A model generated the notes under the pieces. The model was given only the letters and a program-made list of their open reading frames with translations. It was not told where the DNA came from and ran no database searches. A stretch of 23,561 nucleotides of DNA. Source: JAYRWN01 sp041917975 (lineage in GTDB: Bacteria > Bacteroidota > Bacteroidia > Chitinophagales > Saprospiraceae). The DNA lies in contig JAYRWN010000445.1 in the NCBI GenBank assembly GCA_041917975.1, positions 1-23,561 on the forward strand, read 5' to 3'. Below, piece by piece: positions 16,933 to 23,561 of this stretch. Made by a program: the position numbers and the translations under genes. The stretch's first letter is position 1, and every line of letters starts with the position of its first letter.

Positions 16933-17127
16933 TTATTCTTCTTCGCTCAACGAATGGTTCTTAACCTCCTTTACCTTAATTTTTTTATCATCTAAATGGT
17001 GATTTAAAAAAGCATTGATGTTTTCCACCGGAGTGGTACTGATTATTTCACCAAATTCATTAATGGTAATATCAAAATTTTTTAAGGAGATGGGTTCCTT
17101 GGGGTTTATCTTTTTTGATCTAGTCAT
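16933..17127 (-). CDS. Small conserved-looking protein of unknown function (64 aa)
   Basis: A 64-residue, highly charged protein with no signal peptide or membrane segment. The order is a basic start (MTRSKKINPKEP), a short core (LKNFDITINEFGEI), then NINAFLNHHLDDKKIK and an acidic end. The spacing to gltX (13 bp) and to the beta-CASP gene (8 bp) shows it is read as part of the operon, which supports it being real. I have the impression that similar short proteins with a FxIxINxFGEI-type core occur in other Bacteroidota, but I cannot verify that here. No function can be assigned. Confidence 0.7.
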   Translation of the reverse strand: MTRSKKINPKEPISLKNFDITINEFGEIISTTPVENINAFLNHHLDDKKIKVKEVKNHSLSEEE

Positions 17128-17140
17128 AATTCGCTTATGT

Positions 17141-18652
17141 TTAATGGTTCAATAAAAAATGTATGCGGCGCACCAGAGCCTCACGGCCTATGAGTACACA
17201 CATTTCCAATAAATCCGGACCGGTTAGAGCTCCGGTGATGGCCAAACGCAACATTTGAAACAAGTCGCCGCTTTTTAATTTTTGGTCTTGCCCAAATGAT
17301 TTGAACAATTGCTCCAAACTATCACGGTCGAAAGTACCCAGTTCTTTCAATAAATCGGGAAGAACCCTAAAAGCGGTTTTGAGCTCGGCAGACCATTTTT
17401 TTTGTAGGACCTGTGGATCTAAAATGGCGGGGTCTTCAAAAAAATATTTGCCATGTTTTCCAAATTCAACCGTGGTGTGCATCCGGTCTTTCATGAGGCG
17501 AATAAAATTTATCAGAAAATCGTCATTCTGCCCCTGGAAAATATTTTGTTTGATTAATTGTTCCTTAACTAGGGGTAACAATTCATCGGCGCTGCTTTGG
17601 GTAATATATTGATGATTGAACCATAAGGCTTTGTCATAATCAAAACGGGCTCCTGCTTTGCTGACCTGTGCCAGGTCGAAAGCGTCGATCAACTGCTCCA
17701 TAGAAAAGATCTCCTGTTCGGTACCTGGATTCCAGCCTAAAAAAGCCAAAAAATTGATCACCGCCTGGGGCAGGAATCCTTTTTCTTTAAAACCTTCATA
17801 CCAGCCGTCTTCGTCATCCTTCCAAGCCATTGGGAATACGGGGATACCCAGTTGATTGCTGTCTCGTTTACTTAGTTTGCCTTTGCCGTTAGGTTTCAGG
17901 ATAAGTGGCAGATGCGCAAACTGAGGCATAAAATCTTCCCAACCAAAGGCCCGATAAAGGAGTATGTGGTGTGCCGTACTGGATAGCCATTCTTCCCCAC
18001 GCACCACATGAGTTATTTGCATCAGATAATCATCTACTACGTTAGCCAGATGATAAGTGGGTAAGCCATCAGCTTTCATCAGTACTTTATCATCCAGTTC
18101 ATTGCTGTCAAAGATAACTTCACCACGAATGACATCCTGAATATGAATCTGTTCGTCAGGGTCTACTTTTAACCTGATTACATAGGGTACCTGGTTAGCC
18201 ACTTTTTCTTTAACGTCCTCAGCAGGCAGAGTATAACTATTGGTCATGGTCATCCTTACCTTGTGATCATATTTTTGGGCCATATTACCTTTGGCCGCTT
18301 CACGTTCACGCATGTTTTCTAAGTCTTCCGGCGTGTCAAAAGCGTAATAAGCATGCCCGCGACGGATGAGCTCCTGCACATAATGATCGTACAAGACTTT
18401 GCGTTCGGACTGCCGGTAAGGTTCATGGGGCCCACCGAGAGTCACACTTTCATCCGGGAGCAAGCCCAACCAGGCCAGAGAAGATTCGATGTATTCTTCA
18501 GCTCCCGGAACGTATCGCCCCTGGTCAGTATCTTCTATGCGCAATATGAAGGTGCCGTCGTATTTCCTGGCTAATAGATAGTTGTACAGGGCCGAACGGA
18601 CCCCTCCGATATGTAAGGGACCTGTGGGACTCGGGGCAAATCTTACTCGCAT
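17141..18652 (-). CDS. gltX: Glutamyl-tRNA synthetase
   Basis: This 503-residue class I synthetase attaches glutamate to tRNA(Glu). The start MRVRFAPSPTGPLHIGG carries the HIGH-type motif (HIGG, 14-17), and KLSKR (259-263) is the KMSKS loop. RIEDTDQ (38-44) and HVVRGEEWLSSTAHHILLY (215-233) are standard GluRS segments, followed by the alpha-helical anticodon-binding domain. No Cys-rich zinc element is present. The start codon is well fixed because MRVRFAPSPTG is the usual N-terminus. It leads a five-gene minus-strand run and is divergent from the deacetylase gene across a 184-bp gap that contains an imperfect dyad. Confidence 0.97.
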   Translation of the reverse strand: MRVRFAPSPTGPLHIGGVRSALYNYLLARKYDGTFILRIEDTDQGRYVPGAEEYIESSLAWLGLLPDESVTLGGPHEPYRQSERKVLYDHYVQELIRRGHAYYAFDTPEDLENMREREAAKGNMAQKYDHKVRMTMTNSYTLPAEDVKEKVANQVPYVIRLKVDPDEQIHIQDVIRGEVIFDSNELDDKVLMKADGLPTYHLANVVDDYLMQITHVVRGEEWLSSTAHHILLYRAFGWEDFMPQFAHLPLILKPNGKGKLSKRDSNQLGIPVFPMAWKDDEDGWYEGFKEKGFLPQAVINFLAFLGWNPGTEQEIFSMEQLIDAFDLAQVSKAGARFDYDKALWFNHQYITQSSADELLPLVKEQLIKQNIFQGQNDDFLINFIRLMKDRMHTTVEFGKHGKYFFEDPAILDPQVLQKKWSAELKTAFRVLPDLLKELGTFDRDSLEQLFKSFGQDQKLKSGDLFQMLRLAITGALTGPDLLEMCVLIGREALVRRIHFLLNH

Positions 18653-18748
18653 AAAGTATAGTGATATTATTATATGTAAAAAAAATTGATATACAGTGGT
18701 TAATAGATTAAATTTGCTTATTATTTTAAAAAAATTCTAAGCAGCGTA

Positions 18749-18796
18749 ACCGGAACGTTCATCGTTTTATATACACTTATAATGAAGCGCTCCGGT
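18749..18796. promoter_or_regulatory. Imperfect dyad between gltX and the deacetylase gene
   Basis: The left arm 18749-18762 (ACCGGAACGTTCAT) and the right arm 18782-18796 (ATGAAGCGCTCCGGT) are complementary apart from one mismatch and one bulged base, around a 19-base AT-rich spacer. It could be an operator for the divergent pair or a hairpin in the deacetylase leader. Confidence 0.5.
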
Positions 18797-18836
18797 GCGA
18801 AATTATAACATTCCATGAACTTTGTTAATATCGGCT

Positions 18837-19493
18837 ATGTACATTATTAAAACCCCTAATTTCATCCAAAGCCTCTTTCCGAACTTTGTGTGGCGGATGA
18901 ATATGGAGGAATCAAAGACCATCTATCTTACCTTTGACGATGGACCTATACCTGAGGTAACACCCTGGGTGCTGGATGTTTTGCAGCAATTCAACGCCAA
19001 AGCCACCTTTTTTTGCGTAGGGGACAATGTGCGCAAACACCCGGAGATATTCCAACGCTTGCGTGCGGAAGGCCATCTCGTGGGGAATCACACCTATAAC
19101 CATATATCTGGATGGAACACCGACAACATCCCCTATTTTCATAATGTGCGAAAATGCGCCAGATTGGTGCGTTCAGGCTTGTTCAGACCACCATACGGAA
19201 GACTGAAACCCCAACAGGTACAGTTTTTGCAAAGGCATTATAAAATAGTCATGTGGGATGTGCTCAGTGCAGATTTTGATCGGGATACTACTCCACAACA
19301 ATGCTTGCAAAATGTACTTACACACACCCAGGCAGGCTCTATTGTGGTCTTTCACGACAGTGTTAAAGCTTTCACAAATTTACAATATGCCCTACCCAGG
19401 TGTTTGGAATATTTCGGAAATTTGGGTTATAAATTCCAAACTATTAACGAAAATAGCCTGGTTAGCGAAGCCAACTCAAAAAAAATAGCATAA
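18837..19493 (+). CDS. Polysaccharide deacetylase (carbohydrate esterase 4 fold)
   Basis: A 218-residue NodB-type deacetylase with all five CE4 motifs: TFDDGP (32-37; Asp34 base, Asp35 metal), the metal-binding His85 and His89 (GNHTYNHISG), RPPYGR (117-122), the MWDVLSADFD segment (139-148) and VVFHDS (170-175; catalytic His173). The enzyme removes N- or O-acetyl groups from a polysaccharide such as peptidoglycan or an exopolymer; the substrate is not evident. There is no clear signal peptide; the short N-terminal region (MYIIKTPNFIQSLFPNFVWR) seems typical of the Bacteroidota form. ATG 18837 is chosen over an in-frame TTG at 18822. The gene is monocistronic and ends in an intrinsic terminator. 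Confidence 0.93.
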   Translation: MYIIKTPNFIQSLFPNFVWRMNMEESKTIYLTFDDGPIPEVTPWVLDVLQQFNAKATFFCVGDNVRKHPEIFQRLRAEGHLVGNHTYNHISGWNTDNIPYFHNVRKCARLVRSGLFRPPYGRLKPQQVQFLQRHYKIVMWDVLSADFDRDTTPQQCLQNVLTHTQAGSIVVFHDSVKAFTNLQYALPRCLEYFGNLGYKFQTINENSLVSEANSKKIA

Positions 19494-19518
19494 TTCTCAT
19501 AGTTTTGATTTTTAGGTA

Positions 19519-19551
19519 AACAGCCATCCGGAATGGGGGCTGTTTTTTTTT
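19519..19551 (+). terminator. Intrinsic terminator of the deacetylase gene
   Basis: The stem AACAGCC (19519-19525) with GGCTGTT (19538-19544) is followed by an unbroken run of nine T residues (19543-19551). It lies 25 bases after the stop codon. Confidence 0.92.
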
Positions 19552-19644
19552 GTTGTCACACTCGCAGGTGCTAACAGTCCTTGGTACCAGCACAAAAACA
19601 CCACACTATAAAAATTAAAAAATAAGAATAATTTTGATTCGGCT

Positions 19645-19659
19645 GAAGGCGATGCCTTC
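19645..19659. promoter_or_regulatory. Short perfect hairpin in the symporter leader
   Basis: GAAGGC, a 3-base loop, then GCCTTC form a perfect 6-bp stem about 30 bases before the symporter ATG. It could affect translation or be chance; no T run follows at once. Confidence 0.35.
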
Positions 19660-19690
19660 GTTTCACTTACCGTTTTTTTAAAACTTGCTT

Positions 19691-20941
19691 ATGTCTAAAG
19701 GTAATCGTCTTACGCTGTACATTCTCTTGGCTATGGCCCTCGGGGTTGCAGTTGGCTACATCGTTCATCAAAATTCTACACCGGATTTTATCGGCAAGTT
19801 TTCGGCGAATATTAAAGTACTTACCACGATTTTTCTGCGTCTGGTGCAGATGATCATCGCTCCCCTGGTCTTCAGTACATTGGTAGTTGGTATCGCCAAA
19901 CTCGGAGATCTAAAGACGGTGGGCCGTATTGGCGGAAAATCCCTGCTGTGGTTTATTTCCGCTTCGCTGGTAAGTTTATTATTGGGGATGTTTCTGGTCA
20001 ATGTTTTCCAACCCGGTGCAGGCATTGACCTGAGTAATGCAGATACATCAGGGGCCCAGGACCTCATCGGTAAAACACAGGAGTTTTCTTTCCAAAAATT
20101 TATCGAACACGTCTTTCCTAAAAGTGTATTTGAGGCAATGGCCACCAATGAAATTTTACAATTGGTTGTGTTTAGCATCTTTTTTGGCGTGGCTAGTACG
20201 GCCATGGGCGAATTTTCAAAACCCCTGATCCATGCCCTCGAGATCGTCTCGCACATCATCCTCAAAATGGTGAGCTATGTGATGGCGTTTGCTCCATTAG
20301 GCGTTTTCGGAGCAATAGCAGCAGTGATCGCTACCAAGGGACTCTCGGTTTTTATTTTCTATGGCCAATATTTGTTGTTCTTTTTGATTGGGATAATCTT
20401 GTTATGGGCGATCCTTATCGGGGTAGGCTTTTTAATCCTGGGAAGACGCGTGCCGCGGCTTCTCCGCCGTATAGCCCAACCTTTGCTCATCGCTTTTAGC
20501 ACCACCAGCAGTGAAGCGGTATTTCCTAAACTGACGGAAGAATTGGAGCGCTTCGGCAACAGTTATAAAATTGTTTCTTTTGTTCTTCCCCTTGGCTATT
20601 CTTTTAATCTCGACGGCTCCATGATGTACATGACTTTTGCCAGTTTGGCCATCGCCCAAGCTTATGGCATTCAGCTGGACTTAGGTACACAACTCACCAT
20701 GTTACTGGTACTCATGCTCACCAGCAAAGGGATAGCCGGTGTACCGCGGGCTTCTTTAGTCGTAGTTACAGCCACTTGCGCCATGTTTAATATTCCCCCT
20801 GAAGGCATCGCTCTTATCCTTCCCATAGATCATTTTTGCGATATGTTTCGCAGCATGACTAACGTGTTAGGCAATGCTTTGGCCACCAGCGCCGTCAGCC
20901 GGTGGGAAGGTGTCCTCGGTGATGACCATGACCAAAGCTAA
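19691..20941 (+). CDS. Dicarboxylate/amino acid:cation symporter (DAACS family)
   Basis: This 416-residue transporter has about eight helices and two hairpin loops, as in GltPh. Key motifs are the Ser-rich HP1 tip STTSSE (270-275), NLDGS in TM7 (306-310), the HP2 tip SKGIAGVP (345-352) and the TM8 segment IDHFCDMFRSMTN (379-391). Asp384, Arg387 and Asn391 align with GltPh Asp394, Arg397 and Asn401. Asp384 would bind a substrate amino group, and Arg387 its side-chain carboxylate, so aspartate/glutamate fits better than plain C4-dicarboxylates. The GltPh Na+ ligand Asp405 is Asn395 here, so ion coupling may differ (inference). ATG 19691 is preferred over an in-frame TTG at 19685. The gene appears monocistronic. 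Confidence 0.93.
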   Translation: MSKGNRLTLYILLAMALGVAVGYIVHQNSTPDFIGKFSANIKVLTTIFLRLVQMIIAPLVFSTLVVGIAKLGDLKTVGRIGGKSLLWFISASLVSLLLGMFLVNVFQPGAGIDLSNADTSGAQDLIGKTQEFSFQKFIEHVFPKSVFEAMATNEILQLVVFSIFFGVASTAMGEFSKPLIHALEIVSHIILKMVSYVMAFAPLGVFGAIAAVIATKGLSVFIFYGQYLLFFLIGIILLWAILIGVGFLILGRRVPRLLRRIAQPLLIAFSTTSSEAVFPKLTEELERFGNSYKIVSFVLPLGYSFNLDGSMMYMTFASLAIAQAYGIQLDLGTQLTMLLVLMLTSKGIAGVPRASLVVVTATCAMFNIPPEGIALILPIDHFCDMFRSMTNVLGNALATSAVSRWEGVLGDDHDQS

Positions 20942-20979
20942 CAGGGGAGGGAATATTGCTATTGGCGTACCATTATTTA

Positions 20980-21150
20980 CAAATTATGGATTTTTGCCAT
21001 AATTTGGTATGGTCTTTGTTATATTAAGTTTACCCAATATGCTTAGACCAACCAATCCCAATTTACTATGTATATAGTTTAAAGACTATATGCCTGGGAG
21101 TCTAAAACCAATTATAAGTGCAGTATATCTTTGATGTGCTGCATTTTTTA
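20980..21150 (+). ncRNA. Structured 3' UTR or possible small RNA after the symporter gene
   Basis: Hairpin 1: perfect 10-bp stem 20980-20989 with 20997-21006, inside an outer ACCAT/ATGGT pair (20969-20973, 21009-21013). Hairpin 2: perfect 7-bp stem 21072-21078 with 21085-21091. The third structure is the terminator at 21118-21150. The segment is non-coding as far as I can see and has no gene of its own. It may be a long 3' UTR of the symporter mRNA or an independent small RNA; I recognised no RNA family and no clear promoter. Confidence 0.4.
21118..21150 (+). terminator. Strong intrinsic terminator, 177 bp after the symporter stop
   Basis: An 11-bp stem (21118-21128 with 21134-21144, including G-U pairs) with loop CTTTG is followed by six T residues and a further T-rich tract. 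It ends either a long symporter 3' UTR or a separate transcript. Confidence 0.88.
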
Positions 21151-21227
21151 TTTTATTCCACCTGGTCTAATGACCCACACAAATCACCCCTAGTCTATGG
21201 ATGTTCTTTTTCCAAATGATAGTGTAG

Positions 21228-21407
21228 TTAACCGCTGAAATAACCGCTTCCCTGGCGGTGTATTCCTGCGATTGGACGTGAAACGACTAATTCCTCTATC
21301 GTGTGTAACCAGGAGATATTCCGGTCTTGCAGGGCAGAACAATAATTAGTGATAGCCAGGGTTATCGTGATAAAGCATATTAAACCAGCTAAAATTAGTC
21401 GGTACAA
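21228..21407 (-). CDS. Possible small membrane protein or gene remnant (59 aa, TTG start)
   Basis: The minus strand is open from 21434 down to a TAA at 21228-21230 and has no ATG in frame. A TTG at 21407 would give 59 residues: a helix (LYRLILAGLICFITITLAIT), then NYCSALQDRNISWLHTIEEL and a basic tail ending RQGSGYFSG. The amino-acid make-up looks protein-like, with one transmembrane helix, and it lies on the radA strand 150 bp downstream of the radA stop. The missing ATG means it could be a truncated remnant or chance. I do not recognise the family. Confidence 0.3.
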   Translation of the reverse strand: MYRLILAGLICFITITLAITNYCSALQDRNISWLHTIEELVVSRPIAGIHRQGSGYFSG

Positions 21408-21558
21408 TGGGTTGTCAGAAGAGTCAATTAACTTTTAGGGATAAAAAACGATTCTGATCTAATTTTTTTCGCCATTTTAACTTTAGTAGGGAGGTTCGCT
21501 TTGCCCCCGGTCAAATTCAGGGTCTAAACAAGACCCTAAACTTGCTATTGGTTAAATT

Positions 21559-22917
21559 TTATCCTTGCCCATTAATTATTTCAGCCAGGCCCTGGATGCG
21601 TTCGATGTCGTATATGGTGATCTTAAAAGCTTTTTTCTTCAGGTGCCTCAGATTGAAGTGAGAGATAATGATGGAATTGAAACCTAGCCGTTCGGCTTCG
21701 GCTATACGCTGTTCAATACGGCCTACGGCGCGAACTTCCCCGGTCAGGCCGATCTCAGCGGCAAAACCCATCTTGGGCGGTATCGGTAAGTCTTCCTGGC
21801 TGGATATCAGTGCGGCACACACCGCCAGGTCTATCGCCGGGTCCTCAATGCGCAATCCTCCCGCCATGTTGAGGAAGACATCTTTTTGTCCAAAAAAATA
21901 ACCACAGCGTTTTTCCAGGACGGCCAGTAGCATGGACAGCCGGCGTAAGTCAAAACCGGTAGCTGACCGTTGAGGTGTGCCGTAGATAGCTGTGCTGACC
22001 AGCGCTTGGGTTTCGACCAGCAGGGGCCGCTGGCCTTCAATCACCGCGCCAATGGCTGAGCCGGAGTAGGATTCATCGGTCTGGGAGATGAGCAGTTCGG
22101 AGGGGTTGGTGACCGGCTTTAGCCCATCGCTGCGCATTTCATAAATCCCTATTTCATCCGCGGAACCGAAACGATTCTTGTGCGTGCGCACGATGCGGTA
22201 TTGAAGATGACCGTCCCCCTCAAACTGGAGCACTACATCCACCATGTGTTCGAGTAATTTTGGTCCGGCGATTTGGCCTTCTTTGGTGATGTGGCCGATG
22301 ATAAAGACCGCAGTGTGGGTTTTTTTACTGAACCTTAGCAGTTCCCCGGTGGTTTCACGAATTTGAATAAAACTGCCGGGTGTGCTTTCCAGATTGGGTA
22401 AATATAAGGTCTGAATTGAATCTATAATCATGATCGCCGGTTGAAGCGTTTTGGCTGCATCCAGCACGGCATCTAAATCGGTATCGGTGATGAAATAGGT
22501 GTGTTCCCCATTTAAACCCAGACGGCTGGCGCGCAGTTTAAGTTGTTCCAGACTTTCTTCACCGGACACATAGAGCACTTTTGCCGGATTAGAGAGAGCT
22601 TCTTGCAGCATGAGGGTAGATTTACCGATGCCCGGGTTACCGCCCACCAGGATGAGTGACCCTGGTACGATACCTCCGCCAAGTATACGGGCGAGTTCCG
22701 GATCAGCCGTTGGCCAGCGGTCCTGACCGGAGGCTACGATCTCATTAAGTTGGCGGGGTACGGGCGAGTTCTGCCGGGCTGCAATTTGGGTTTTGCTGGT
22801 CACGATTTTTTCTTCCCGGTAAGTATTCCAGGCGTTACAGGCTGGACATTTTCCTTCCCATTTTGGGCTTTCGTGTCCGCAGGACGAGCAATAAAAAACA
22901 GTTTTAGTCTTTGACAT
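21559..22917 (-). CDS. radA: DNA repair protein RadA
   Basis: This 452-residue protein matches RadA (Sms), a RecA-related hexameric helicase that drives branch migration in recombination repair. It has the N-terminal C4 zinc finger (Cys10, Cys13, Cys24, Cys27), Walker A GGNPGIGKST (92-101), Walker B IMIIDSIQT (162-170), the RadA-specific KNRFG motif (247-251) and a C-terminal Lon-like domain (about 280-450). The length is normal for the family. The start MSKTKTVFYCSSCG is the usual one. It is a single gene with hairpin-rich non-coding DNA on both sides. No firm promoter was identified. Confidence 0.97.
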   Translation of the reverse strand: MSKTKTVFYCSSCGHESPKWEGKCPACNAWNTYREEKIVTSKTQIAARQNSPVPRQLNEIVASGQDRWPTADPELARILGGGIVPGSLILVGGNPGIGKSTLMLQEALSNPAKVLYVSGEESLEQLKLRASRLGLNGEHTYFITDTDLDAVLDAAKTLQPAIMIIDSIQTLYLPNLESTPGSFIQIRETTGELLRFSKKTHTAVFIIGHITKEGQIAGPKLLEHMVDVVLQFEGDGHLQYRIVRTHKNRFGSADEIGIYEMRSDGLKPVTNPSELLISQTDESYSGSAIGAVIEGQRPLLVETQALVSTAIYGTPQRSATGFDLRRLSMLLAVLEKRCGYFFGQKDVFLNMAGGLRIEDPAIDLAVCAALISSQEDLPIPPKMGFAAEIGLTGEVRAVGRIEQRIAEAERLGFNSIIISHFNLRHLKKKAFKITIYDIERIQGLAEIINGQG

Positions 22918-23310
22918 GATTTTATAAGTTGGTTGTCCCCGGAAGAATTTAAAAAATATTTTATAAATAATGTGACCTTAAGATAGAGTAACGTCAAAAG
23001 GTAAAATTAAAAGAAAAAGTTCTTTTAGTCAGCCCTCGACCCTTAAGGGTTGGGGAAAAATGTAGATTGTTTTCAATTGGTTTTTTGGGGTTATGCGGGG
23101 TACACCGGAGCAATCCGGGGTGCCCCGTTCTTGTTTATTCTTATAACCGATCATTTGGTTAAATCAAGGTTGGTCAATCCCTTTTTAACTTTTTTTTAGG
23201 GTTCGGCAAATTTTAGCATGATAATTGCCGTTTAAGCTATAACCCGGTTCTAAGGGTAGCCCTTGGTGACCGCTTACACGATTTATTATTAAATTTTGAA
23301 GTCTTAGCTA
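22918..23310. other. Hairpin-rich intergenic region, 393 bp
   Basis: No ORF of note. It contains the 12-bp palindrome ACCCTTAAGGGT (23039-23050), the strong GC hairpin at 23095-23128, and small hairpins such as AAGGG-TAG-CCCTT and CGGCAA...TTGCCG between 23190 and 23270. The divergent promoters for radA and the next gene should lie here, but I could not place either with confidence. Confidence 0.55.
23095..23128. terminator. GC-rich 14-bp hairpin, terminator-like on the + strand
   Basis: Arms 23095-23108 and 23115-23128 pair over 14 positions with one mismatch and two G-U pairs around a 6-base loop. A T-rich stretch with interruptions follows on the + strand. No + strand gene lies just upstream, so its purpose is unclear. 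Confidence 0.45.
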
Positions 23311-23561
23311 TTGGGTCAGTTTAAGTGGACATATGTAGATGATATCGGCCAAAGATTTAATATTGGCTTGGTCCACGGTAATAAAACGGGCCATTTAATG
23401 GTTTATTGTAATCAAAAAATCATCGTAGTCGATTTTCATGTCTTTAAGACGAAGACCTATAGCTTTTTTATTGAAGACGAGCTGTGTAATCTTACCATCG
23501 AAATCAAGGATAATCGCTGTTATTACGGTTTGGAAATCGACAAAGACACCCTCACGCCTAA
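23311..23561 (+). CDS. Partial protein of unknown function, probable TTG start
   Basis: The frame is open from just after a TAG at 23305-23307 to the window edge (83 codons plus two bases). The only upstream initiation codon in frame is TTG 23311; the first ATG is at 23398. The product has a strongly protein-like pattern: (M)GQFKWTYVDDIGQRFN, then GLVHGNKTGHLMVYCN, then VVDFHVFKTKTYSFFIED and ELCNLTIEIKDNRCYYGLEI. It is probably a small beta-rich soluble protein, without signal peptide or membrane helix in this part. I believe proteins with a TGHL...YSFFIEDEL core are found as uncharacterised proteins in other Bacteroidota, but cannot verify it here. The 3' end lies outside the window. Confidence 0.6.
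   Translation, partial: MGQFKWTYVDDIGQRFNIGLVHGNKTGHLMVYCNQKIIVVDFHVFKTKTYSFFIEDELCNLTIEIKDNRCYYGLEIDKDTLTP

Larger units (their letters stand above)
20942..21558. other. Intergenic region with structured elements, 617 bp
   Basis: The left third holds three hairpins ending in an intrinsic terminator (separate entries). The middle holds a 68-codon open frame on the minus strand (separate entry). Near radA a perfect 7-bp hairpin (21519-21525 with 21531-21537) lies just after the radA stop but lacks a T tract. No tRNA or recognised RNA family was seen. Confidence 0.6.

Noticed and set aside
18822..18836. TTG start for the deacetylase
   Set aside because: ATG 18837 fits the usual MYxxKTP-type N-terminus, and the extra residues look non-coding.
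21284..21401. CGACTAATT / AATTAGTCG inverted repeat as a mobile-element end
   Set aside because: Only 9 bases long with 100 bases between, no flanking direct repeats and no transposase; probably chance.
1..23561. Defence island, prophage or biosynthetic cluster
   Set aside because: Gene content is core housekeeping and envelope genes; the lone PD-(D/E)XK protein has no defence-type partners beside it.

Overview
The window looks like chromosomal DNA of a member of the Bacteroidota, possibly in or near the Saprospiraceae/Chitinophagaceae range (lineage below phylum is a guess). The signs are a type IX secretion (T9SS) C-terminal sorting domain, GEVED modules, a DUF4271 gene next to hemD, a DUF5723-type beta-barrel, mostly absent Shine-Dalgarno sequences, and at least two promoters with the Bacteroidota geometry TTTG-N19-TAnnTTTG. 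No rRNA, tRNA, CRISPR array, transposase or phage gene was found. Most of it is housekeeping and cell-envelope DNA, with about 20 protein-coding genes.

Layout. 1-2022 (+): 3' end of a large secreted Ig/GEVED adhesin-like protein with a T9SS tail. 2334-4178 (+): Uup-like ABC-F ATPase, convergent with a minus-strand operon (6810 to 4183) of DUF4271 membrane protein, uroporphyrinogen-III synthase and a CoA-type Nudix hydrolase. 6957-8921 (+): histidine kinase and OmpR-type response regulator. 8977-9573 (-): coiled-coil PD-(D/E)XK protein with in-frame 21-bp repeats. 9684-11870 (-): K+-dependent type membrane pyrophosphatase, divergent from a DtxR/MntR-like regulator (12072-12749, +). 18652 to 12746 (-): tightly packed five-gene run of gltX, a 64-residue protein, a beta-CASP metallo-nuclease, a lipoprotein and a DUF5723-like barrel. 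The last three genes overlap at their ends. 18837-19493 (+): polysaccharide deacetylase. 19691-20938 plus stop (+): dicarboxylate/amino-acid symporter. 20942-21558: structured non-coding stretch with an orphan intrinsic terminator and a possible small membrane ORF on the minus strand. 21559-22917 (-): radA. 22918-23310: hairpin-rich intergenic DNA. 23311-end (+): 5' part of a gene that probably starts with TTG.

How the genes relate. Three groups look functionally coupled: DUF4271-hemD-Nudix (co-transcribed, 12-bp gaps), the kinase/regulator pair (18-bp gap), and the lipoprotein/barrel pair (ATG/stop overlap), which I infer to be an outer-membrane unit. I found no convincing new defence or mobile system. 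The best candidates for something undescribed are the lipoprotein/barrel pair with its nuclease neighbour, the structured RNA-like region 20942-21152, the short ORF at 21228-21437, and the partial TTG-start gene at the right edge.
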